Assembly: GCA_009602735.1 (NCBI GenBank)
Contig: WELA01013479.1
Location: forward strand, 304,320 to 368,319
Length of the DNA: 64,000 bases
Reading direction: 5' to 3'
Source: Mesotaenium endlicherianum
Lineage: Eukaryota > Streptophyta > Zygnematophyceae > Zygnematales > Mesotaeniaceae
This document shows positions 45,377 through 54,870 of this stretch, piece by piece. Every line of letters begins with the position of its first letter. The stretch's first letter is position 1. Position numbers and translations under genes: made by a program. A model generated the notes under the pieces. That model made no database searches. It saw nothing but the letters and a program-made list of their open reading frames with translations, and was not told the origin of the DNA.

Positions 45377-47877
45377 ACTGTACTTGAAGGCAGGCGAGGT
45401 TCGCTGAGCTTCAGAGTGCATTTTCAGGATACAACATCTGGACAGAGAGTGTCTCCATGGCACTCAGTGCCTCTGTATGCTGGACATGACATGCTCAACT
45501 TCGTCTGCGAGATTCCTCAAGACACCCGTGCGAAGTATGAGGTACTTGTACCTACCCGTGCACTGAGCCACTTGGTAGGGTGCATCCTAATTGTAAGCTA
45601 ATTGAGCAAATTACTTACGGTACAATTATTGGAGCTGTGACCAGCAGCCATGGAATGTAAGAGGAAAAATAAAGAGAAAAGGAACACAGAAAAAGTCATG
45701 CTGTGGTGATGCTGGTTTGAAAACATCCATAGCCTGGGAGCTCTCTACGTTTTAAAAAGAGGCCTCTGCCTTGTGTGACTGCTGGTGGCAGTAACTTCTT
45801 CACAATCAGGACTCATGCTAGTAATCTACATATGGACACTCAATATATGTATGTATTAGCAATAACTTGGGTACTACATTTCATGTGGATTCTATTCAGT
45901 ATGTATGTATTCAAGTCCAGTACTCATTTCTCTTGTTACTAGCTATATTTATACTATCGGCGTTGTCTTTCAATTAATGGTCTGCTTATTCATGCTCGTT
46001 GGCCATTGTGTTCTTAACTTGCAGGTTTCCACCAAGGAAGTCGGTAACCCAATCAAGCTGGACTCGAAGAACGACAAGCCGCGGTATTATGGCATCGACA
46101 TGCCCTGGAACTATGGCATGCTCCCTCAGGTGATTCCCTGTCGAGATTGAAATTCATCCGTCTGCTTCGTCGCTCACACGTTACTGCATGGGTAGAATGA
46201 CCATCTTAGTGCTTTTCAGAGTCCCTGCCCTGCCATTGATTCTTTCATGTCCAGATGAGTATCAGGCGGGTCCAGGTCCCTAACGCTTTAGCGGACTGAA
46301 GATTCGTCGGAGTCGTTGGAGGTGTTGTTCTGCAGACGTGGGAGGATCCTGCGTATGCGAATGCCGAGTGCGGAGGAAGCAAGGGGGACGATGATCCCGT
46401 CGATGTCGTCGAGATTAGCGGAAGGCAGTGTGCCATTGGAGACATCTTCCCCGTGAAGCCTGTGGCAGGTTTGACATTTGATATAACATCGCAACGACCA
46501 TGCCCGCTTCTTTCTGCTGCTTGACAACGATGACTGCCCCCCATATCCTGTGTTTCTTGTGGGAGTGCTGATCAGATGCTACAAAGAAAGGGACGTGAAG
46601 CTGCCGCTACTGTCCATGCTTTTTCTCACGTGTTTCCATTGCACTCAGGAATCTGCACCCAGTCCTCCGCACAACGCACGTGTCGTCAGTCCTGAGAGTG
46701 GCTGCTCTGACGTCGCAGTCCAATGTGGCAGTCGGACATGCCAGCCTACATGTCAAAATGACACACTACATCTCAGTCTGACGTGTCGGTCTGGCGTGGC
46801 AGAGCCTTCAGGCTCTCGTCTCTAAGCAGACGCGAGTGGGCGCCTGTTGCCGGGTGCAGCATTTGCGATGATCGACGAGGGCGAGCTGGACTGGAAGGTG
46901 ATAGCCATCGCGGCCGACGACCCCCGCTGCCAGCTTGTCAATTCGGTGGCTGATCTGGAAATCCACGTCCCAGGCGTTGTGGGCGCCATCAGGTGCGCAG
47001 CTGAAGTGTATGGGGAGCTGTTTTCCAATTGTTCCTGCCCTCTGGTCCACTTTGCTCGCTCCCTGCACTGGGCTCATGCTCGCCCCGTCCTGCTGGCGAG
47101 GCAGGGCCCCCTCTATGTATGAGCATCGGTTCGATCCTCTCCATGTTCCTGCACCTTGCGCCCTGCTTGTGCTTGCTCTACCTGTTGATCCTAATCCAGG
47201 AAGGCCCCTTCTTGTGTGCGCATGTGTCATATGTGAAGCCCATGTGGCGTCAGACTCTTCGTATTCGTTCATCCATAATTCCTCTGTGTAGTTGATACCT
47301 GCAAGCAGAAAATTCCCCCGTTTGCGCGTGAGTGGAGGAGTTCGACTGATTGGAGAGAATGTACTGCTAAGACTACCCATGCCTGTATGTTGCCACGTGG
47401 CGCGACAGGGAGTGGTTCCGCACCTACAAGACGTTTGACGGCAAGCCGGAGAACGGGTTTGAGCTCGGAGAGCGTGCGATGGAGCCTGAGTACGTGATGA
47501 CCAACGTGATTGCGCACACTCACGCCTTCTGGAAGGCCTTTGTCAGAGGCAACTTCGGGGCCGAGGAGGACGAGCAGGACGAGGAGGTGTCCCAACCAGC
47601 GGCTGCAGGAGTTGCTGCTGCAGGCGTTCCCGACATGACGCCCTTCACTGTGGCTTCCGAGTATCCCATGGAGGCTGGCCTGACGCTGAGCAAGCAGAAG
47701 ACGCTGACTTCTGAGGCTGTGAAGGAAGCACTGAACTACGCAATGGTGGAGCTTGGGCTGGAGTACCAGATGCCTTTGGCGTCGAGGAGCAGAGTTAGCA
47801 GCTCGGCGGGAATTAGAGCCCTGAGGCGGAGCTCACAGCAGGAGGCTGTTGCTCCACCTGTACAGCTCAATGCTTGA
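45377..47877 (+). CDS. PPA: Soluble inorganic pyrophosphatase (family I), first exon not found
   Basis: Hydrolyses pyrophosphate to two phosphates, driving biosynthetic reactions forward; needs Mg2+. Exons: 45377-45541 (WHSVPLYAGHDMLNFVCEIP), 46025-46129 (YYGIDMPWNYGMLPQ), 46336-46468 (TWEDPAYANAECGG, GDDDPVDVVEISG), 46860-46992 (FAMIDEGELDWKVIAIAADD) and 47409-47877 (REWFRTYKTFDGKPENGF). All phases agree. The family signature D-x-D-P-x-D is present as DDDPVD, and the residues around KVIAI and the WFR-YK-DGKPEN block are typical of eukaryotic enzymes. The phase-0 start at 45377 implies at least one upstream exon with the start codon and any targeting peptide. After the usual end of the fold the last exon continues for about 100 residues: an acidic run, an Ala/Val/Gly segment and a Ser/Arg-rich end. 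This tail is not part of the known family. Confidence 0.94.
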
Positions 47878-48469
47878 GACTAGTTCAGAACTTTTTAGCT
47901 GCAGGTGTACTCTGATCGATATGTATTTGTATTCAGACTTTTTTTATGTAGTTTATGTACGCATCTGTCATGGTACTGTGACTTTTATTACAAACTGAGT
48001 TCAGTTCACCGTGGGTGTTGGTATCAAGGCTCTGTCACCACTGGTTCCATGTTACAGAAATGAAAGAAGTACTCTGCAAAGCTTTCATCAGGGCTGCTCC
48101 TAGCTTAATTCATATGGCATGCATGGTACAATACACGATGCAAGAACCTTCTTTTTAGTGTTTCCAACGTATATCAATTCACAATGTTCCTGCTGCTGGC
48201 ACTCACGTTCACAGAGAATGACCGGCCAGCTCTTACTCTCTCGCCAACCTACAATCCGTTCAGAGTTTATCTCAGCGTAGCAGCCAGCTGCTGCAAGGGT
48301 CGTTGAGCCCCACTCAATTTTAGTTGCTATGCGCGACCTTTATTCCCTCTGGCTAGCATGCTACAGGCTAAACCCAAAGCACAAACCAAACATGGTCTCT
48401 CAAAAAATGAAAGAGTGTTAACACTCCCTCTGTCAATAGACAAGAGTGTGCATCAATCGTGCACCTCAA
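47878..48469. other. Convergent intergenic region between pyrophosphatase and CcmE
   Basis: About 590 AT-rich bases holding the two 3' ends. No gene seen. Confidence 0.55.
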
Positions 48470-50250
48470 TCAAACCGTAGTATCAAACTCCTGCGCCTGA
48501 CTAGGAGCCTGAGCTACCTTGCTCGACATGGAGGGACGAGCTGCAGGGGGCGGTCTTGTCGGCGGTGCAGTGACGACGGAGGGGGAGTCCTCCGCACCCT
48601 CCAGGGCAGCCTTATTCTTGGCAACCGCTGCCGCCACCTCTTTCGGCATGTACTTCTGCGCCCACTCAGTTCAGCCACGGGGTCAGAGCAGGAGACACAA
48701 AGCCACAAGTGCGACAGCCGAACTTGTGCATGTCCAAACGCAGCTAGAATGTAAGCAGCAGAGCAGGCTCTAAACGGCACCTCCAGAAAGGCAGGCAGGC
48801 AGGGTACAGATGATAGTTCATGGGTCAGCACCAGCACCGGCGCCAGCAAGCACCAGCATCAGCACCAGCACTAGGGCCAGTAAGCACCAGCACCAGCGCC
48901 AGCAAGCACCAGCACCAGCGCCAGCTCCAGCACCAGCACTAGGGCCAACAAGCACCAGCACCAGCGCCAGCACAAGCACCAGGAGCGGCAGCAGGAATGG
49001 CAGAGGCACTGCAGCAGCAACAGCAGCAGCGTCAGCAACAGGCCTGCAGGGACCGACCTCATCGTGCTTGGCGAGCACTTCAGTGGCAGCAAAGAAACAC
49101 CCCGTCGTCGTGAGCGCCTTGAGCGCCAGGAGCTCATCCCCTTCAGCACCGTCAGCAGCTCCGCTTGCCGTGCTTGGAAGGGCGCCTTCACACGCGAAGG
49201 TGGCGATGCCGCCGCTGGCGCCAGCTGTCGCCGGCGACTGCTCGGGGGGCCAGGGCTTGAGAAAGCCCTCAGCCACCACGCTATGGCCCTCCCTGAAGAG
49301 ATCCGGCAGCGCCCCCCTGTAGCGCACCACCAGCTGCGCACAGTCAACGACACGGCACGTTGCCGGGTGAGCCGGCTTTCCTCAGCATGTCGTTCAACTG
49401 TCGGCAGCTGCACTTGCGTCTCCGGGACTGGTCAACTTGTCGCTCGTCGCGCGGCGGCCGGCTCACTCACAGCCGGCGATTTGTCGGCCACACCCTGCAT
49501 GTACGCTGTGTGTGCTCGGAATCCGGAGATGCTCGTTCTCCACGACACCCTCCCGTCGTACCCAGTGGAATGTCTGCTCCAGCTTTTAAGACGGAGTGGG
49601 CCAAGTGGCCCTTTAACCCACTGATCCATTAGCTTTGCTGCGGCCAATGTCCAGCTTCCACAGGGAAGGCGGGCAGACGCAAGGGACCATAAAGTCCTGG
49701 CTATCACTCGACTGCACAAGTACTGGCAGCACTGGCACTGGCACTGGCACCGGCACCGGAACCGGCACCGGCACTGGCAGTGCACTCAGAAGCAGTCTTG
49801 ACTTAAAATTGCTCCTCTTTCTCGTCCTCTGAAAAGAATTGCTAATCAAGAGTACACAGCGAGGAAGGCAGGTGCATGCTCCCACGAAGTGGGCGCGCGT
49901 GCACGCGCAGAGGTGGCGCACGTGCTCTTGCACAGCTGGCACGCGCACAATGGCGCACGAGGAGCTTTTACCTCGTTGGCGAGGTCTGTCACAACAAACT
50001 CCATCTCTGTGGAGTTGGCGAAGTGGCGAACGCTGCACTCCCCCCTCCCCCAAACACCCCAAGAGCAAAATTGCATCCCGGGCGCCGGTTCATCCATCCG
50101 GCGTAACCAACCAGCTGAGGAGCAACACACACACACACACACACAAGCAAGACGAGAGGGAAAACAAAGTAGCGCCCCCTCACTGCGGGCTGCTGCTGAA
50201 CTTGACGGGCTGATCACTGCATGCAACTGCCAGCATAAGGAAGCCAAGAA

Positions 50251-50282
<32 letters not shown>

Positions 50283-51933
50283 TAAAAGAGCGGGGGGGGA
50301 AGAGGGAGGTGGGAGTGAGAGGAGGGGGNGAGAGGGAGCAAAGGAGGGAGCGAGGGAGGGATCAAAGGGGGGGAGGGGGGAGAGGAGCCGGCATAAGGGG
50401 CGAAGCAGCAGTCAAGAAAGAGAGAGTGAAAGGGGGGGCGGGGTGGGGGGTTGATAGAGCACACACCTGCCCTCCAGTACCAGGCCGCCCAGCCGAAACT
50501 TGCTCTTGGCTGGCTGGGCCCCAAACTTCTCCAACGCCTGCCCACCCCCTCAGGGCATCAACCCCACCAAAACCCCTTGCTGTACCTCTCAGCCAAGGGC
50601 ACAGCACTCCCAAAGGGTGACACTGAAGATAGCAGAGAAGCCTGGAAGCTGCTGCCGTCCGACTTGCGCCCTCTCCCCCCCCCCCCAGTACCCCGTACCT
50701 CCAAGAGAGCAGAAGAGGGCCGCCAAGTGAAACTCTACACCCGCACCGGGGTCCCGCCTTCAAGCCCCTGTGGCTGCAGAAATGCGATACCCCACCCTGG
50801 CACTCCCCACTCCGGCTCTCCCCAGTCTGGCAATTTCCCCACAATGGTACTCACCCCCCACTGGCACTTCTCCTACACTGGCACCCCCATCCTGGCCCTT
50901 CCCGCATGGGCACTCCACTGGGACTCCCCTCCCACTGGTATTTTTCCCACCCTGGACTCCCCACTCTGGCTCTTTCCCTAAGGGCACTTCTCCCACACTG
51001 GCACTCACGGGCGCTGGCACTCCCCACTCTAGCAACTCCCCGAACAAGCACTGCCACTTCAAAGACAAAAGCTCTGTCATTCAAGCAGCCCCACTCTGGT
51101 CCTCATCGCAGGCTAGCCAATGATGGCTCTGACCGAATGTGGCTCTCAGCAAGCAGGCCCCCCCTGGGCCTGTGTGTTGGCCTGCCTGCTCACATGCTGA
51201 GGACTAAACCGGAACTTAGACATCTGCACGTGCAGCCATGAGCTGCACATCCCTATTCGCAAGCAGCCCATACTCTCTACCATGTCGGCATGTAGCTTCC
51301 CCGTATGTATACATGAAGTGCACTTGCACTCCGACTCCCACTTTCACTCACACACTTCCCCCTCTCACCCATCCCCCCCCGACACTTGCTCCCCCCCTCG
51401 CCAGCTCACTCGCGTCTCCCAGCCTGCTCTGGCCACCTGTAAACAGACTGCCTGCCTGCCGAACGCCTGCCCACTGACAATGAAAGGCTGCAGTGGGCTC
51501 CCCCGAGACCTGACCTGCTGTTTGCAAGCCTGGTTCTAACCTGCCTGCCTGTTTGTGCAGCTGCAGCGCAGCTGGGGGAGGGTGTACTCGAATAAGGGTG
51601 ATGGAGGCCATGAGGTTCTCAGAGGGTGTACCTAGGTGGGTGTGATATACAGGATGTGAACCTTGTCAGAGTATGACTCAGAGAGGTATATACAGTACAT
51701 GGGGCTTGCCCGGCCCCACAGGATGATCCCGGGTTGGGGGTCATACAGGACACAAGGGGCCTGCAGCTGCAGCTGGGGGAGGGTGTACCTGGGTGGGGGT
51801 GATGTAGAACATAAGGTTCTCCTGGAAGCTGTTGAGGATCACGATGACGAAGCCGGCCACGGCAGTGCCGCCCAGCACCATGGTCCACATGCGCTTGGTC
51901 TGCAGCTCGCGCGCGCGCGCCCCAATATCCGGC
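48470..51933 (-). CDS. CCME: CcmE, haem chaperone of mitochondrial cytochrome c maturation (System I)
   Basis: CcmE covalently carries haem in the intermembrane space before its transfer to apocytochrome c. Exons on the minus strand: 51933-51789 (DIGARARELQTKRMW, then the membrane segment LGGTAVAGFVIVILN and FYITPTQ), 50537-50467 (ALEKFGAQPAKSKFRLGGLV), 50032-49972 (TEMEFVVTDLANE), 49333-49058 (LVVRYRGALPDLFREGHSVV, AEGFLKP, then EVLAKHDE) and 48655-48470 (KYMPKEVAAAVAKNK to the stop). Every phase agrees. The haem-binding histidine lies in LAKHDEKYMP, as in plants and bacteria. The match to land-plant CCME is close along the whole core. The N-terminal presequence is not found; the gap at 52155-52757 may contain it. 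A low-complexity insertion of about 50 residues sits between the GFLKP and CFFAATEVLAKH blocks. Plants have about 20 there. Confidence 0.93.
48828..49045. repeat. CACCAGCGCCAGCAAG minisatellite in a CcmE intron
   Basis: AGCACCAGCACCAGCGCCAG units with a higher-order repeat marked by CACTAGGGCCA at about 48867 and 48938. It ends about 10-20 bases from the donor at 49057. Confidence 0.85.
49725..49795. repeat. GGCACT/GGCACC hexanucleotide repeat
   Basis: About ten tandem six-base units in a CcmE intron. Confidence 0.9.
50785..51055. repeat. CCCCACTCTGGCACTCC-type minisatellite in a CcmE intron
   Basis: Imperfect 15-20-base units with a CACTGGCAC or CCACTCTGGC core, about a dozen in tandem with irregular spacing. 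Confidence 0.75.
51570..51830 (-). repeat. Splice-donor echo array of a CcmE exon, about 45-60-bp steps, five units
   Basis: Read on the plus strand, the exon edge GATGTAGAACATAAGGTTCT (51801) with the donor-spanning GGGTGTACCTGGGTGG before it recurs in decayed form at 51600 (GATGGAGGCCATGAGGTTCT after GGGTGTACTCG), 51643 (GATATACAGGATGTGAACCTT after GGGTGTACCTAGGTGG), about 51690 and 51741. Only the unit at 51801 belongs to the coding exon. The units at 51600 and 51643 keep a GTACACCC donor-like site. The outermost copy even repeats AGCTGGGGGAGGGTGTAC from inside the intron. Confidence 0.83.
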
Positions 51934-52154
51934 CTCGCCCCCCTTGCCCCTCCCCCTGCCCCTCCATACCACCGGACTGCCTGCATCCTGCTTGCATGCA
52001 GCAGCATACAAGCACTTGTGCTAGTGAATTGTTCTGTTCACATGCTTATGCTGTCAAAAATCAACTGTCATATGTCCCAACATTCCTGCAGACACATCGA
52101 CGTTGACCCAGCTGGCAGACTGCGTTTTGTGTAGGGGGGGGGTGTTGGGTGGGG

Positions 52155-52757
52155 NNNNNNNNNNNNNNNNNNNNNNNNNNNNNNNNNNNNNNNNNNNNNN
52201 NNNNNNNNNNNNNNNNNNNNNNNNNNNNNNNNNNNNNNNNNNNNNNNNNNNNNNNNNNNNNNNNNNNNNNNNNNNNNNNNNNNNNNNNNNNNNNNNNNNN
52301 NNNNNNNNNNNNNNNNNNNNNNNNNNNNNNNNNNNNNNNNNNNNNNNNNNNNNNNNNNNNNNNNNNNNNNNNNNNNNNNNNNNNNNNNNNNNNNNNNNNN
52401 NNNNNNNNNNNNNNNNNNNNNNNNNNNNNNNNNNNNNNNNNNNNNNNNNNNNNNNNNNNNNNNNNNNNNNNNNNNNNNNNNNNNNNNNNNNNNNNNNNNN
52501 NNNNNNNNNNNNNNNNNNNNNNNNNNNNNNNNNNNNNNNNNNNNNNNNNNNNNNNNNNNNNNNNNNNNNNNNNNNNNNNNNNNNNNNNNNNNNNNNNNNN
52601 NNNNNNNNNNNNNNNNNNNNNNNNNNNNNNNNNNNNNNNNNNNNNNNNNNNNNNNNNNNNNNNNNNNNNNNNNNNNNNNNNNNNNNNNNNNNNNNNNNNN
52701 NNNNNNNNNNNNNNNNNNNNNNNNNNNNNNNNNNNNNNNNNNNNNNNNNNNNNNNNN
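52155..52757. other. Assembly gap (603 N) flanked by the same short sequence
   Basis: GGTGTTGGGTGGGG lies immediately on both sides. Either a repeat fills the gap, or the two contig ends overlap and the gap is smaller than shown or does not exist. Confidence 0.95.
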
Positions 52758-53335
52758 GGTGTTGGGTGGGGGGGAGGGGAGGGAAGGGGGGTGTGAAGGT
52801 TCATGAGATTCTGCCACATGGCAACATGCCAAAGCGTCACGTATCATATTTCGCCAATGTTACTTGCTCAAAATTTCCAACTGACTTGAGAGAGATATGT
52901 GAGCACACAGGTTCATGACGTCAGGTTCACATGAACCATGGCAGAATAATAATGATATTGACCTCTTCTAAAGTGATTCCCTGATCTTTTTTTATTTTCA
53001 CAAAGATTGCACCTCGGTGTTATTTTTGAAAAGTGATAAATCCAATATCAAGACTCAGAACAAGGGGAGTCAACTACTTTCAACAAACTCGGAGAAAGAG
53101 CAATCAACCGAGGCATTGCACATGTTTGCATAAGAAGAAACGCACCTCAAAAGATCCTGGTGCACTGATCTTTCCAAACTGGAATAAGGTTGGGCCTGCT
53201 GAGAGGCATCGGTAACTCCATGTTGCAACCTACCTGCAATCAACAGCTCATTTATTCAACTTCATTGCAGTTCTACTATATAGCACCAACCTGATCAGCA
53301 TACTGAGGTATCTTCAAAAGCAATAGAAAGCTTAC

Positions 53336-54555
53336 CACGACCAGTATGGCTTGGACCTGAGAGAGTCGAGAACAAGCGTCCACACCCGCCACACGCACTG
53401 GCTTGTTGCTGCTCTGCAGTTTCGCAAAAAAGCCCCTGCATCAACGTCGATCCTTATAAGAATGACGCTAAAGAAGCTGTTTAGTTTGTAAAAGTGCAGA
53501 CAGTGCTGTTTGTCCACCAGTCGACTATCTGACGTAGCACAAAGCAGGAAAAAGTATCCTCACCAAAGATCTCAGTGCCCTTGCGCCCTTGCTCACGAGC
53601 TGATGCCGCATGGTATACTATGCTAAAGAAGCACAAGACAACAGCAAATAAGTGCAAGTGATCGCTGACACCAGCTGATCATAAACAAGACTTCTGCAAA
53701 CCAGACACAGACAGCAGCACAGCTTTCTGATCAATCTCAGACGGCATTTGAAGCAAGCTGAGAGACGTGTACAGGCAGGGTGCAGACGTATGGTTCTAAT
53801 ACGTCATGTAAAAGAAGAGTCAACGCACAGGCCCCAGCACAGGCCGGCCCCCCGGCAAGTTTAGACTACCAGGCTCCAGAAGACATCGCAGGCGTTTCAG
53901 GTAGTCTCAAATACCCCCCTCCAACCGCCACCAACCACCACCAGCCCCAAACTTTCAGTACGTCCCGTGCCTGTCCCTTATCCAAATACAGGTTCACAAT
54001 TGAGTGGGACATGCGGGTTGAAAAACGAGATTGTACACAATTGTACATGTGGTATTGGAGCTCTCATGTGCCGATGTCCACAGTCCATTCTCCCGCGCCC
54101 CCTCCATCACCCTCATCTCGTCTGCTTCTATCCCACCGAGAAACAACCCGTGCGCCTCCGCATAGCCCCCGCATAGATTTTGGTCACACAGGCGAGTTAA
54201 AAGTGCACACGAGATCAATATGCATATTCACCAGTCCGCGCGGTCAACATTGAATGTTAGCCAATTAATCCAACCGGAGTTCATAGATCATATGTGTTAT
54301 CAGCCTTCTCTACCGAAGTTTTATAAAAAAAGTTCTTTTTTGCGCGTTAAAGGCAACGGCTATCAACGGCTACTTGCTACTTCCAACATTTTGAAGCACG
54401 AGCGGTTGTTCCTTCGACCGTAACGTTTGATCAAATTTGAATGTGATTTCTTTGTATGGCGATCTGAACACCGTAGAGCTGTAAGTGGCTCGGAGGTGCA
54501 CGACAGCTACGAACCACAGTAAAAGCTCCGGAACGAGCCGGCTGAGGGCCTTCAT
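53336..54555 (-). CDS. Possible unrecognised minus-strand gene, fragmentary exons
   Basis: Three segments look like exons but I do not recognise the product. 54555 downwards starts at an ATG and reads MKALSRLVPELLLWFVAVVH, a plausible signal peptide, continuing to about 54373 at a weak GTAGCC donor. 53617-53564 (YHAASAREQGRKGTEIF) has an acceptor and a GTGAGG donor. 53413-53336 (KPVRVAGVDACSRLSQVQAI) has a CTGCAG acceptor and GTAAGC donor and is 26 codons in phase 0. The phases of the second and third do not join directly, so at least one exon is missing. The segments may belong to different genes. Confidence 0.3.
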
Positions 54556-54870
54556 GTTGTGTGCACTGGACTACAAGTAGCAACTTTTGGTCTGGCACAG
54601 TGGACGATCCAAAGCAATCATCTCTTTCCCCGTTGATGTGATTATACTAACAATCACCAACAATAGGCACTAAGCAGTACTAAGTGTTTCACATCGATGT
54701 CAAACACTTCATGAAAGTGTAGTTAGTTTTGCCTTCGGGATCGGGAGTAGCTCTGTTCGCATATTGAGTTGAATTTGACGCAATCCTGTACGCTTACTTG
54801 GCGTGACCAAGAGTTATGTAGATGTTCTTGCAGTCACGTTCCCATTCAGGGTACTGTATTTGACGATTAC
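54556..54870. promoter_or_regulatory. Likely promoter and 5' untranslated region of the FkbM-type gene
   Basis: A 315-base stretch between an opposing candidate start codon and the ATG at 54871. In-frame codons extend upstream of that ATG, so the start could lie further left. No specific element recognised. Confidence 0.4.

Noticed and set aside
48810-49322. 170-residue plus-strand frame rich in Ala, Pro, Ser and Thr
   Set aside because: Antisense to a confirmed CcmE exon and to an intron minisatellite.
53336-53413. Endonuclease V-like motif (VRVAGVDAC) in a candidate exon
   Set aside because: The resemblance covers only about eight residues, and no other block of that family was found nearby.
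53780-54253. 157-residue plus-strand frame
   Set aside because: Proline- and serine-rich without any family motif; no promoter or splice support; the opposite strand has an equally long empty frame.
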